A stretch of DNA of 64,000 nt, from NCBI GenBank assembly GCA_028455995.1, contig JABELC010000004.1:1736001-1800000 (forward strand), in the 5' to 3' direction. Under the pieces are notes generated by a model, which was not told where the DNA came from, did no database searches, and saw only the letters and a program-made list of their open reading frames with translations. Shown here piece by piece: positions 1 through 12,687 of the stretch. The stretch is from Scleromitrula shiraiana. Its lineage: Eukaryota; Ascomycota; Leotiomycetes; Helotiales; Sclerotiniaceae. The number at the start of each line of letters is the position of its first letter. Positions within the stretch are counted from its first letter, which is position 1. Position numbers and translations under genes: made by a program.

Positions 1-974
1 GCGTCTGTCATAATGGCCTACGCATTTGATATTCCAGACCCTTCAGATGGTCTAGTATCCGGCGAAAAGGGACCGGAAGCGGAGGATGACCTCGTTTCTG
101 ATGATGGAGAGGACGAGAAAACCATATTATCCATGATACCCCTAGCCGATATGCTTAATGCAGATGCCGACAGGAATAATGCCCGTCTGATCTGCGATAA
201 CGAAGACTTGGAAATGAGAGCAATCAAGACTATCAAAAAAGGCGAAGAGATTTTCAATGAGTTCGATTCCCAATTCTCTGGTATTATGGTGATTGGCTAA
301 CGCGGTGGATTCCTAGTTATGGCCAGCTTCCCAGTTCAGACCTTCTTAGGCGGTATGGCTATGTCACTGATAGGTATTCTACACACGACGTGGCTGAGAT
401 TTCGACAGAGCTTATCGTTTCCGCGTTCCGGAATGGTAAAGTTCATCCTGCGTTAGGAAAGCTTACCCCCGAAGCCCTTAAAGTTCGACTTGACTTGGCC
501 GAAAGAGAAGGCGTCCACGAAGAATCTTTTGATCTCGTGCACCCTAGTCCTGAGGAACCAGGTATCCCAGACGAACTATTGGCATTCTTATATATCTTGC
601 TTATCAACGATGATCATCTAAAGGCCCTCCTAGACTCCCAAAGTAGTTTACCCAGTCGATCCAAGCTTACAACTGAGCTCGCCGGTCAAGTCCTATCAAC
701 CTTGCTACAAGCGAGGGAAAGGGAGTACTCAACTACTCTCGAAGAAGACGAAAATCTCCTTCAAGATTCAACAATCCCATCACGAACCGCGATGGCGATC
801 CGGGTGCGTTTGGGGGAAAAGAAAGTGCTTAGAGCAGCTATACAGGAGGCCAGTACTTTCGCTGGCGCAAATCAGCGCATGAGGCTTGTATCACAGAAAG
901 AACCGGCTGGTAAGGGTACAAAAAGAAAGGCAGAAGAATCGGGACACGCAAAGAAAAAGGGTCGCTCACGCTGA
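1..974 (+). CDS. RKM4: Ribosomal lysine N-methyltransferase 4-like SET protein (5' partial)
   Basis: This is the C-terminal part (305 residues visible) of a SETD6/Rkm4-type SET methyltransferase; the frame is open to the left edge, so the start lies outside. In yeast Rkm4 monomethylates ribosomal protein eL42 (Rpl42). The exons are 1-260 and 317-974. The 56-nt intron (261-316, GTTCGA donor, GCTAAC branch, CCTAG acceptor) is needed to restore the SET motif FNDYGQ. Visible landmarks are the SET-core block MIPLADMLNAD followed by the FNDYG motif and LLRRYGYV, then a Rubisco-LSMT-like substrate-binding C-terminal domain. The tail is basic (KRKAEES...KKKGR), a probable nuclear localisation signal. 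The substrate assignment is by family only. It converges on EPL1. Confidence 0.85.
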
Positions 975-1336
975 GATGGGTAATGCCACGCTGATTGCGA
1001 CGGTAGGTCACGAAGTTCTTTTTGCTTTATGGAAAATTTGTGGAGGAGATTAATAGTCGAGTATCAAAACTGACCAGGGATCATTATTTCTAATGGTCTT
1101 TTTGCTCATTTGCGAGCGCTAAAATACAACAGGTCTTCCAGATGCTTTTCCTAAGCACCTTCGAACATAACTTCTAATATCAACAAATCAACGCTTATCC
1201 CTCTTTCCTTGGGTAACGCCCACTCCTTTCCCTAGCCCGTTCAAAATGTCATGCAGAAGGGTGATTTACAATGGAGGCTTAAAGTATGTGCTCCTAGTAA
1301 AACATAGTGACAACATTGTTGTCATGAAGAATCTTT
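975..1336. other. Convergent 3' intergenic region RKM4/EPL1
   Basis: The stretch lies between two converging stop codons and should hold both 3' UTRs. I see no ORF, RNA gene or repeat in it. Confidence 0.6.
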
Positions 1337-3242
1337 TTATGAGTTTGGTTGATTCTGTGGTTGTTGGGGGGGACCAATTGCCCTATTGTTCAAGGGACTA
1401 CCGTTACTGCCGCTAGCGACAGCTCCGTTATTCCTACTCGATTGGAACATCCTCTGCCGCTCAGGGTAAAGATGTACCGACAAGGGTATTGTTGATCTGA
1501 ATCTTAAGGATTTGGTATCATATGGGTCTACCTCGTAGACAGGTTGACCTTCATCATCATCATCATCGTCATCATACTTCCAGCGATCCGACGTCCTATC
1601 TACGCTTTTACTGGCTGTGGTAGGCATGCCTCTACGGTCTATCCACAATCGACCGCCACGACCGATCCGCCTACGATACGCTGGTTGGCCACGGTGTTCG
1701 TCTTCCTCTGGAGGTGTGCTGTACCTTACGGTGACAGCGTCTGGCTTTTCTTTCGATTCCCATTGGTCAAATGATTCCGAGGTCACAGACGAAGGCGGTG
1801 TTATTAGATAGTTGTATTGAGCTATTGCAGGGCGGAAACCCATTCCAAAGCTCGATCCTTCAACAGGCAAGAGTGGTTCTCTCGTGCAATCGACGTAGTC
1901 CTTGTTCCATCTGGTATGCTGAGCGGACTTTTCCTCGATTTCTCTCTGCAGCATGTTCTCCTTTTGGGCAAGCACATCACTCAATAACATCAAATCAGTA
2001 TCGATGGGGCGACCGTCAGAACGATTCGGTATACGAAGTTGAGGTGCAGGCCGTGGCAAAGCCTGAAATTCTGATACCTTCCTCTTCTGTGGCTACGAAA
2101 CATTAGCAGTTGTTCACGAACCCACTCAACAGAATACGGAAAACATACCCTTTGGTTGATCAGATCTTCGTCATCATTCTTAATGCACATCTGGATCTTG
2201 AGTTTCTTCACTTCACTACGTGTCTCAAAGACGGCTCGTTCGCATTGCAGGAGATTCTTTTTGTTAATTTCTCTTTCCGTTGCATTTCGGATCAACCGTC
2301 GGGCGGCTTCCAGTTCATATCTTAATTTCTTAACTTTATCGGTGATTTGCATATCCCGTGCCCTGGTCTTCCTTGTAACCCGGACTTCACGACGACGGAA
2401 ACAAACATATGGATCTCCTTCATCGTTATCCTGGTGCGTCTCGAACTTTAAAGTTGGTTGCAGACCACGGCCTCCACTCTCCTGCCGTCGAGATTTCCAG
2501 TACTCATATATGTCTTTTGCATAACTAGGTACTTTTTCTTCTCCCCTTTCCTTCATTGCTTCCTTCATAGTATCGAAACTCACCAGAGTGTTATCCACGG
2601 CGGCAAAGGGTGCATGGGTTTCAGCAGTTTCCTCGAAAAACTCCATGAGTTTTTCAAAGTCATCTTCGGAAAGTTGTTGTGAAGGAGATTTCTTTTTGTT
2701 GTATTCCTTTAAAAATATATCATCTTCTGTACTCATGTTATACTGACAACCAGTACATTCTTCGACTGTTTGAGAGAAGCGAATATATGTGGCAGGTTTG
2801 TCAAATTTCCTCGAATATAAGGAGTCATAATCAATGTCAGCACCCTCTTGTGCAGGAGGAGCTGGAATCTCTTTTGGGGCATCCTTATCGCCCGAAGAAG
2901 AACTTGCTGCCAAAGCAGCTTGAAGATGGTATTCCTATTTAAAATAAAGAAGGTTGGTTAGCATGCATTATAATGAAAACTAACAAATAGTACCAATACT
3001 GAGACCACCCAAAACAATCATAAAGAACATAACAAATCGATATCACGTGCAAATAAGATAAAATATGGTCACGTGCTACTTACATTTTCTTCAGCTTTTT
3101 CAACACCAGTTTCTACTTTATGTTGACCTTGTAAAGAATCATATTCAGCAGATTCAATTTGATCTTCTCGTAAAACTTGTTGTTGGGTGGATCTGTTGAG
3201 TTTTTTTTGGCGCACCACCCTACCCGCAGGTTGTGTCCTCAT
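1337..3242 (-). CDS. EPL1: Enhancer of polycomb-like protein 1, NuA4 histone acetyltransferase subunit
   Basis: This 566-residue protein is Epl1, the scaffold of the NuA4 and piccolo-NuA4 complexes that anchors the catalytic subunit Esa1 and Yng2 on nucleosomes. The exons on the minus strand are 3242-3084, 2934-2149 and 2092-1337. Both introns are phase 0 with clean signals (GTAAGT...TAG and GTATGT...GCTAAT...TAG). The N-terminus has the family signature VRQKKLN...LREDQIES...VETGVEKAEE, and exon 2 continues it with EYHLQAAL and the EPL1 domain (CTGCQYNMSTEDD, DDFEKLMEFFEE, CFRRREVR). A charged coiled-coil-like stretch (VKKLRYELEAARRL) follows, then an acidic Asp run and a Gln/Asn-rich tail. 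I chose the ATG at 3242 because it begins right before the conserved basic N-terminus; an in-frame ATG 48 nt upstream is also possible. Confidence 0.93.
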
Positions 3243-3891
3243 GATGATGTAAAATCGTTGTAGAAGATCAAAATCGACGCGACAACGCAATATTGACGCG
3301 TAAAAAATTCATATAATAAAAAACCGATCATGACTTTGCATTTATGCCATTTTTTTAATTAAAAATCGATGTCTTGTTGATTATTTTGATGGTTGAAGAT
3401 TGTACCTTGCCACGATCTGACGTTCGAATACGGTGCTACGAATAATTTTTTTTTTGTTCAAGGTGTCAACACTCACTACCTAATTTGGTTGAACTTAATC
3501 CTGAGGCTAAGATTAAGGTATCAACTCTTTGAGGAATTTTGAACTATACCTAATTAGAATATCAATCTTTATCAATCTAGAATCATGGTAGTTTCAGTTA
3601 TTCTATGAAGAATAGGAGTTATTGAATAGAAATACTTTGAAAATAATAATTCATTATAAAATATTTGGGGGAAATAATTCTTCAGATTCTTAGGAATATA
3701 AAGATATTATTTTCGAATTATTTATCTGATTTTATTGAGTAAAAAATTAACTGTTCGAATACTCATCTTTATTCTCATTCTTCTATTCCTCTCCCCGCCT
3801 TTACAACTAACTTCTACACAACACAACACATCCAACACATTTTACCAACCTTACAACACAAAAACATCACCATAATTCCCTCACAGCAATC
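3243..3891. promoter_or_regulatory. Divergent intergenic region EPL1/CNB1
   Basis: These 649 bases separate the divergent starts of EPL1 and CNB1, so they must contain both promoters and 5' UTRs. The middle is A/T-rich. Before the CNB1 start there is a C/T-rich tract (about 3765-3800) followed by CA-rich sequence, the usual look of a fungal core promoter and leader. I could not pick out a specific factor site. Confidence 0.5.
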
Positions 3892-4770
3892 ATGGGAAAT
3901 ACAAGTAGTGCGGTATTGGAGAATATTGTGCAGGGATCTAATTGTGCGGATTACATTTCTCGTCTTGTCGTTGTTGTAGTAGGGGGAAAGTCATCACCGC
4001 TAATGGGGAGACAATAGTCGATCGAGATGAGGTTGATAGGTTAAGGAAACGTTTTATGAAATTAGATAAGGTTCGTGGGAATCCTCTTCTCATTCTCATC
4101 CTCAATTTATTACTGGTGTCTTGTCTATGAGTGAGATGGTAGATGTAAGATAGCTGGCTAATGACTATGGTATTTTCTGCGAGTAGGATAATTCCGGTAC
4201 TATCGAACGTGAAGAATTTCTAAGTCTTCCTCAAATCTCCTCCAACCCTTTGGCTACCAGGTTCGTCTCCTTTTTCTCCGCATGTCTATACAAGTTTATA
4301 CCATATATCAAATAGCGCACACCTCTAAAGTCTTCCCTTCTCATAGAATGATCGCCATATTCGACGAAGATGGAGGTGGAGATGTTGATTTCCAAGAATT
4401 CGTTTCCGGTCTCAGCGCATTTAGTTCCAAGGGCAATAAAGAGCAAAAACTCCGATTTGCATTCAAAGTCTACGATATCGATCGCGATGGTTATATTAGC
4501 AATGGGGAATTATTCATCGTGTTGAAGATGATGGTTGGCAGTAATTTGAAGGATCAACAGTTACAGCAGATTGTTGACAAGACGATTATGGAGGCTGATT
4601 TGGATCACGATGGGAAGATTAGTTTTGAGGAGTTCACGAAAATGGTCGAGAATACGGATGTTTCGATGAGTATGACTTTAGGTGAGTGCTTTACGTTTTG
4701 GGATTGGGGGGGGAATATTTGTCAATTATGGGTAGTGGGCTAACTGTTATATGTGATAGATCAATTTTAA
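3892..4770 (+). CDS. CNB1: Calcineurin regulatory subunit B
   Basis: The gene encodes the 174-residue Ca2+-binding regulatory subunit of the phosphatase calcineurin, matching the family length. The five exons are 3892-3943, 4018-4070, 4187-4260, 4347-4681 and 4760-4770; the last encodes only the ending DQF after a split Asp codon. Four canonical EF-hand loops lie at residues 34-45 (DKDNSGTIEREE), 66-77 (DEDGGGDVDFQE), 103-114 (DIDRDGYISNGE) and 144-155 (DLDHDGKISFEE). The N-terminus MGNTSS has Gly2, the standard N-myristoylation site. The first intron uses an unusual donor (GTGCGG), but no other junction restores GSNFDRDEVDR. It works with the catalytic subunit (not in this window) in calcium stress signalling, growth and virulence of fungi (family knowledge). 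Confidence 0.96.
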
Positions 4771-6294
4771 GTGCACTATCTATTTAGATGAGAAAGAAGA
4801 AAGACATGGGAGATGGGAGATGGGTGGGGAGGTGTGCTCGAATGAAGAAATAATACATGCAACGGCCTGTTTTCACGCACGCATAAAGCGCAGTACAAAT
4901 CACAACAGAGCTCGGGTGCTGGACATGGGAGATGAGCTACATACAGTACGATTGGAGTTCTTTACTTATGATGATAACATACGGTTACCTAAAGCTTAGA
5001 GGGAATCCGGATTCTTTAGCGTGGGTGTTTTTGTTGATTGGAGAGAAGAAAGCGAGAGAATTTTTGACCTGATCTTATTATGGAATGAAAACGATAATCC
5101 TTATGTTTGGGGGGCTGCGTATTTGGTGCTCTTGTTTCTGCTGTTGTTCTTGGTGGATGTATCTTGGGTTGTGTTTTGTATCTTCTCAAGATGCTGCTAC
5201 CGCATGAATTCTTTTCCCCAAGTGGGAGTTTCTCCTATGAATATTCTCATTTTCATCTCCAAGTTTCACTATCAGTAGTAATGAACTCCCTCAACCCCCC
5301 TTTTTTCATTCCCTTTTATATTCTTAGCATCATTGCCATATCTCAACCAGGAGAAGAAACTCCCTCATATCCATATCCATATCCACATCCATACCTACTT
5401 CTGATTTTATAAAGCATAATATCCATATACCTACACAGTAATAGGTGTATGTATATACATTCAATTTAGACATATCACAGATATCTACTATGTATATACA
5501 TACTCCCAACTAATATTGATTCGTTGCACATTTACAAAATATCTAGAATTCATTTTAGATATCGAATACCCGATGATCGTTCGTTCGGTCTTCTAGACCT
5601 TTTTGTATCTCGCTTTTATTTGGGGTTATTGATAAGCAATGCCTCATCTAATCCATCTCTCTCTAAATTATAGATGTATAGCTAGGTACGAATGAGGACG
5701 GAAAGCATATGTTGTCAAGAGTACCTTCCTTTCCAACTGGTGTTATATAGTCCTAAAATGGAAGTTTTCCATTTGAAAGGAATGTCCTATTTTTCTTCGT
5801 TTGTGCCTACTATAGGTAGGTACGTATCTGCAATAAATTATTTAGTTAGATAGATATGTTGACTTGTTTTTGCATTGTGGAGATCTGCTTTTGATTCTTC
5901 CTTCCTTCCCCCGTTCCTCCCCTCTGTCCTTTCTTTCACTGGTTATTGACCTACTCCTTCCTAATTCCGAACTTCTTCATCCAGGTATATTCATTTTACC
6001 AAATACATACTCTTTCTTCTTTCATTCCCAGTTTATCGAAAAAATTAAAGATCTCGCTATCCAGAAATACAAAATTGGAAAGGCTTATTTTCTTGCCCGA
6101 CGTAAATGGATGGGTAGCTATTTGTGTGGCTTTGTACTTGGAATAAACATAGTAGCAGGATATCCATCCATCCCTCTATTCATCAATCTATCCTTCTTCG
6201 TCCCCCTCCCACCAAAAAAACAGCATACCCACATATCAACCCCCGCCTCACTCATCTTCACCCTCACCCTCGCACCCCCCTCTCAAAAAGACCC
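4771..6294. other. Intergenic, no gene seen
   Basis: This 1.5-kb stretch follows CNB1. It has a pyrimidine-rich zone with short TATCCA-type repeats near 5368-5395 and several TATATACA tracts. The ORFs are short, hydrophobic by composition and not family-like. I see no gene. Confidence 0.5.
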
Positions 6295-6309
6295 AAAAAA
6301 AAATAAAAA
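6295..6309 (-). terminator. RNA polymerase III oligo-T terminator of tRNA-His
   Basis: Just downstream of the tRNA on the minus strand there are runs of five and nine T residues, beginning 5 nt after the tRNA 3' end. This is the standard pol III termination signal. Confidence 0.75.
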
Positions 6310-6313
6310 TCAA

Positions 6314-6430
6314 TGGCGGTGCTGGGAATCGAACCCAGATTGAAGCGGAATCACTATTTTACTAGTTAAAGCATGATACTCCTGTGAGGAAGAACCACAA
6401 CACCACGTGCTACCATTACACCACACCACC
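6314..6430 (-). tRNA. tRNA-His (GTG) with a 46-nt intron
   Basis: Read on the minus strand, the sequence folds as a tRNA. The acceptor stem GGTGGTG pairs with CACCGCC (one G-T pair), followed by discriminator A. There is a D arm with loop AATGGTA and a T arm CTGGG-TTCGATT-CCCAG. The anticodon loop TTGTGG|C has anticodon GTG at 6398-6396 and matches the eukaryotic tRNA-His loop. The loop is split after position 37 by an intron at 6394-6349, the canonical site. The anticodon stem TGGTG/CGCTT has four pairs and one end mismatch, which is the weakest part of the call. An intron segment near TCACA can pair with the anticodon region. A pol III T-run follows. Confidence 0.75.
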
Positions 6431-8413
6431 TTTTTCTTTTTGTGGGGCGAGGTTTTTGGGGTACATATCAGATTGATTGAGGGAGATTGGGAGTTTTGGG
6501 AGTTTTGGGAAGGGTGGAATATGATGGGGTTGGGGTGTGAGTGTGATTTAATTGAGTGTAGTGTTTGTGGTGTAGTTGAGTTTGTGTTTGGTTTTAGTTT
6601 TGGTTCTGGGTAGAGAGAATGGGATATTATGAGATGTTCTCGTCGATGTCATATGGTAAGGTAATGCTAATGTGTTATATGGATTGTATTGATAGAATGA
6701 GTTGTTTGGGTGATGTTCTTGAATCTACTTGGATTATCTTCTTTTTCAGTCTGGTTTTCTTCTCGAGTCTACTTATTGTTGGGGAATTCGAGGAAGCGTG
6801 CACTGATGTATGATTTTAGTATCTTCGGTAGGCCGTAGTTCATATACATCATCGTGTTACACTGCTTAGTTGGTGGTGAGCTAGTTATAGATTCTACTAG
6901 TACTTGTATTGATGATGATGAATTGAATGAACTACTAGTGACTATCCTAGATTTTAACTTCACCAATACGATACTACTTCCGAATACATAGAAAGCCACC
7001 TACAAACCCTCGTATTCAAAACTCAAATCAGTATTGGAGCACTGGAAACACTTCTTTCTCGTCCTTCAAATCAAGTGGTTGACTGAGTTATACGATTCAA
7101 ATTCACCAAATTTCCAAATCGTATTCAAATAAGCATAAAGAGTAATTAGATACAGTATTTCTAATACTTACTTCTCTCCATTATCCCCTCATATTCAAGC
7201 TAAAATCCATCTTTACAAATGAAAATGCTAAAATGTATCAAATATCAACGAATCTTGTTTTAGAAAGATGATTCCATACCCTTAATTCCTAATTCTATTG
7301 TCAACTTATCTTACCTGGTATCTTTCCAATATATAACTCTTAAACACCTAGTAAGTACCCTCTTACCTACTCACATCCATTGCGCGGATTTCATTCAAAG
7401 CGTAATCTTATCATATGAAATATCTCTCCTGCAACAAAATTAACACAAAACACAAAATAAACAACCCATCCCTAGATACACCCATCAAGTAGGAATCTCC
7501 AGGTTTAGATTAAACAAACAGTCTAACTTCTACATCTGTGTTCTAGCTAGTTAGCTGCCCTGTAGATGCCAATTAACTAACGACTTGCTCTCTACCTGTA
7601 TCCACAAACCTATCACTTATTATAAATAGAAATCGATGTGCATGCAAACGAGAAGATTGATACCTGCATCGAAACGGTCATCCAACAATAGCAATACATC
7701 TGTTCAACCGCTACATAAACCACATATAACATCACACTATTGACCATTGCTAGCAAGTAATTAAAAGTTCAAAAGTCAGTCCCTCAATAAATCGATTTCA
7801 CCAAGTTCCAATGAATCGGTCAAAATCAGTTCACTTGAACCCCTTCTGCCGACACGTATCACCCCCTCTTATGTCCATCCATGAACTTAAATCTCAACCA
7901 CAATACTCGAGTACACTAATGAAATGAAAATCATCACACAACACGATGCGGTCCTCTCGCATACTTGCTTTTCGGGGTATATACCGAGACTGGCACTAAC
8001 AGTAAGTCTTCGAGATCCTCTGCTGCTACTACGATGATACTTAGCAGCGAGAGCGTTGATTTATTGAAATTGCGGTGGTTTACATGTGGATCTGATGGGA
8101 TAGATATGTTTGGGTGGAGTAGGGAGGATATACTATCATATCTATCCCATTGCGATGTGAAATATAGGAAGAATGGGATTAGAGAACTTCATGTTTTCAT
8201 CTTTTCATCTGTATTTAAATGGAAAAAATCATTATCGTCCGCTACGTCTATGTAGTCGGTGCATTACGCTAATGATGTTAGATGAGAAAGAGACGGCCGT
8301 GCCTTATAGCCTACAGACTTTTCTACGGAAGGGTGTTTGTTGTGTGGGTGGTATGGGTAAGTGTGGTATTATCGTTCCATTGCTCTCTAGATGCTAAAAT
8401 CATGTTGACATTG

Positions 8414-8446
8414 GGTGGATGGATGGATGGATGGATGGATGGATGA
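8414..8446. repeat. (GGAT)n microsatellite
   Basis: A run of about seven perfect tetranucleotide GGAT copies, ending in a GAAT/AGAT variant. Confidence 0.85.
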
Positions 8447-11400
8447 ATAGATGGCACTGTTTTAACTATCAAAACACTACTCGTTACCAGTATACATAAC
8501 GAAGAGTTTCAGTATCAGATGTTGCACCGTATTTATTTGATTACTGAAGATTCGTGTATATTGCATCAATAACTGTGGCCCTCCCGATGAAAACCTTCTA
8601 TTGTTAAACCAATAGTATGCTCATATAAAGATTTTCAAGTGCACTGCCTTCATCAACTAATTCATCTCATTTCCTCTCCACATATTCATGCATGCATCCC
8701 TCCGTCCGTCCATCAATCAAGCTATAACATACACCGGATACTAGCAATAAACCTCGAAGAAAAATCGAAACAGCACATGCAATAAAGCCGCATCCACCCG
8801 GTCAACACGATTAGCGAATAACTTCTTAGATTGGCGAGTTCCAAACTCCAAGGAAGTACGTCATTTATATGGGATTACTATTATTGCAATTCCACCACGG
8901 TACCATCAGTACAGTAAATGTACAATACATATTTCGGAAATGCCGGAATACATTGGAAGGAAGATCCCTTCATACAAACAGTAACATACTAGACCATCTA
9001 GCCAACTTTTGCAAGAAAATTCCAAGCATTCCTAAAGTCAAAACCGTTACATGCATGTTTCGGAATCTGAGCTTCCCCTCCACACAGCGGATGATCTTGT
9101 ATTAGATATCCAGTCCAATATACCGGTTCTATAGTAATCATCTGTACTTAATAGTTCGTAGATCTAACTAACGATCAAGAAACGAAATGAAAAGAAGAAA
9201 ATTTGACACAACAAGCTATCCACTCTTCTCTGCCTTACGATGCTCAAAGCTCGGCGTGATCCACTTGGGTAGGTATATTGCATTGCAGATAATATGGTCT
9301 AGACTTTAGTTACCAGTTAGTCTGTTAAATTTGGACAAAATTTTGCACCTTTCAGCCTTGCCAAATTGAGATGTTGGGTAGGTAATATATCGGTTGATGC
9401 AAAGCAGGATGAACCCATGGAACTAGCGGTATTCCCAATTTTCTTTGCATGAAGCAGGATTATGAGATAATGGGAATTCGGGGGTTGGGTATTACTATCG
9501 TGATGTTTAGTCAACGATGGATTATTGAAGAGTGGATGTGGGTATATTGGAAGAAAAAACAAAGTTTGTGTTCGATATACTCAATATAGGATATTGTAAT
9601 GCGAATTGTAATGCGAAGTTGAAAGTGTGATCTTGGATTGGTTCTGGAAATGAGCTGTGCTAGACTCTAGTATAGATCTGCGTCATGTCATGCAAGCAAT
9701 AGGTGTTGACGCAAGTGATCGGAGTTATTCGATGTGTTACTTCTCCTACAACTGCTGAAGACTTCTCCAACCAATGTTGAAGTCGATCTGCAACCATGTA
9801 TGCACCTAATTTGATGATGCTTGAAGATACATACATCCACCATGTCTATTCGCACTGAAATCCCAAATTTGTACACTAGTATGTTATTTTTGGGGGTGTT
9901 GAAAACAAGAAAGTTCTGAAACGCTCTAGAAGGTCATCGTCGTATGGAGAACTCACGATAGCTAGCTGAATAGAAGTCAAGGGTTGTTCTTGGTATGTTC
10001 TCGAATATCAGAAAAAATGGCCCCCAAAAAAGGATGATTTTGCATAATGATCTGTGCGTGCAGATGCATCATGTTTTAACTTCTATTTTGATATTTTGAG
10101 ATTTGTGAACATGGTATATTAGCTCATACTATCAGGGGCATGAAACTGGTACAGTAGGGCTGCATATGTTGTTTGGTGATTGCTCGCATCATTATTAGCC
10201 TAGGTAGGTCTGGAATCTCTTGACTGCTTCTTGAATCTTGAGGGGCCTGAACATGACGTCGCATTACCAAATTATTGTACCTCCAATAGAGCAAATCGGG
10301 CAATGCTTACGAATGTGCATATATCCAATATTCAGGTATTTTTAAAAGTGCCTAGGTTAGAAGAGAGAAAGGATTTTCGTAACATGTGATTGATATTGAT
10401 TGGTAAAAGCCTAAGAGTTGCCCGAATTCTGTACAGTGTACAGTAGTAGCATTGTAGATCAGATTGTCTAGGTAAATATTTAGTAATCAAATCTCATATT
10501 TTAGAAACAGAGATTAATTCCTGCTGATCATCGATTGATTGATTGATGGATGTGAACACAACGGTTTGACGGTTTGACGGTTTGACCATTCAAAGCGGAA
10601 GCGCCTACTTGTATTCCTGCTCAATGATAGCACGTGTAACTCAAGGAAATTCCTAGAAAAAAACTTCATCAGGGCTCCCTTGAGTTGAGAACAACTTCCC
10701 GGCTGTAAGTAAAAGACATACGGTATAAGTATAAACGGTTCAAATAGATGACTTCGGTAGTAATCTTTCCAATTGATTGATCAGCCCTCGCAAACGAATC
10801 TTTTTGAGTGTTTCAATTAAACCGATTCGCTCAACAGCACAAACGACGATACCGTATAATCTCAACCAACTGAGCTTGTCTAAACCCAATTTAGAATAGG
10901 GCACCCGCTGATATCACAAGAGCTGATTGGAAAGATTGATGAAGTGGATTGATTGTTTGAAGAGTTTAAAAATGGGAAATATATTACTGTTTTGAGTACA
11001 GTTAGCGGTGAGAGGGGGGCTTATTTGGACTTATTAGATCGAGCTCAGTTTGTTGAGATTATACGGTATTCCTTCGGGATGAACTTGCGAGCGTCTAATT
11101 TAAATTTGGATAGTACTAGTATACTTCCTAAGATGTATATCTTGTGACTGTCGAATTATTCGTATGCTCAGGTATGTGAGTGTTTGATAAAATCATGCAC
11201 AAAACAAAGTCCATATCTCCTCCTCAAGTGTGTTGGTTGAAACTATCCTTGCGCAGTACCCGGATGTAACTTTGGAGAATAGTAACTTGTGGCGTCGATC
11301 CATGTGCCTGTTTAGTGAGGCTTGTCATGGTAGTCAGATTTCGGGCGATGAGGTTGTCGGGCCAGCTCTATATGTTGATCAATACTAACTGTTAGCTTTT

Positions 11401-11591
11401 TGACTCAAGTAAATCGTAAATCTGTATGTTTTAATGTAGGAAAGTACCTGGACGATAGCATTTATTGTGGCTTACTAGCTGAATGCCCTACTAGTATGGG
11501 CTCACGATATCAGGGAAAATCTATTAAAGGACTTCGCTACTACATAGTACTATAAATTCAAGTTACTATATCATGATGAATCATTTAAAAT

Positions 11592-11746
11592 TCAAGTTAC
11601 TACTAGTAAAAAACTCGATTTATTTTAAATTTAATTACTAGTAATTTATAATTTATAAATTTTAATTAAATTCTATTTAAACTTATTACTAGTAGTATTG
11701 AATTTTAAATATTTTGAGTTTTTATTAGTACTAGTAGTAGTTTTTG
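11592..11746. repeat. AT-rich imperfect inverted repeat (possible MITE or hairpin remnant)
   Basis: The left arm (about 11592-11645) has TTACTACTAG, then AAAAACTC, an A/T tract and TTACTAGTAAT. The reverse complement of the right arm (about 11683-11746) gives the same order: CTACTACTAG, AAAAACTC, A/T tract, ACTAGTAAT. The arms are roughly 55-64 bases with small gaps, and the centre is TAATTTATAATTTATAAAT-like. It looks like a degenerate palindromic element; no transposase is nearby. Confidence 0.55.
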
Positions 11747-11779
11747 TACTATATTTTTATATTATAAAAGAACTTCAAG

Positions 11780-11802
11780 TTTTGTTGTCAGTGACAACAA
11801 AA
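11780..11802. repeat. Perfect 23-bp inverted repeat
   Basis: TTTTGTTGTCA, a single G, then TGACAACAAAA: two perfect 11-base arms around one base. It lies about 35 bases past the larger AT-rich inverted repeat. Confidence 0.85.
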
Positions 11803-12665
11803 GCACTTTCAAGTTTTAGCACTAAATATATCATTTAAGCCACAATATACTAACTTGTACTAATTGCGGAAAACCTATCGCAATCCCTGATTCAGCGTCA
11901 CGTTCTATTCCTGACCCACTAATAAGCCCATAGAGATGTTGTTCAAATGACACTTGTAAATATTTGTATGGGGGACTTTGGGGGGAGGTGAGGGGGGTAA
12001 TGGGGATGTTTATTTAGAAGCTATGAGCAGTATATGGGACGTGCTATAGGAGAAGATACTTTTCAATTAAGATTTCTATTGCCCAGGTGATGGATGCTCA
12101 AAGAGGAAAATTGCTTAGACATATCTGGGCATACCTCGGATATATACTTACATATTACATAGGAGCTATGTAGTATTGTATGTGCTCTACATACTATATT
12201 ATATCTACGTGACTATGACTCTATTGGAAGGATTGAACGAATCGAAGGCCGGAAATGTGGATGATTTGTTTCTTATATTTCGTATATACAGAGACATACA
12301 TGGTCGATACGGGCCGTAGACGAGGTGTACAGTAATCGGATATGAGGATCTGTACATTCGCATACAATCAGATCGATTCCTATGGATATATACGGGCTAT
12401 TCCGTAACACGACTCTACAACCAACAGAATCTATATATTATATGTATGTACCTGTATGTAAATTGTCTGTATGCATGTATCTCATACATAACCAACCGAA
12501 ATGAGAATAATCTCGATTGGATGGATACCTCAAGCCTTGTGTAGATCTTTTTTTGTCGGACAGTTTCTCATAGATGCATTATGATTCGTTATAATCTGAT
12601 AACCTGGGAAGAACACATGGGAAGAACACCACCTGGATCTAATTGACATAAAGGGAATAATAATG

Positions 12666-12687
12666 AAAAAAAAAAAAAAAAAAAAAA
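12666..12687. repeat. Poly(A) tract
   Basis: An uninterrupted run of 22 A residues; shorter A and T runs follow at about 12714-12790 and 13309-13325. Confidence 0.85.

Noticed and set aside
7965..8255. 96-codon frame in the gene desert
   Set aside because: No domain, poor splice context and neighbouring frames equally open.
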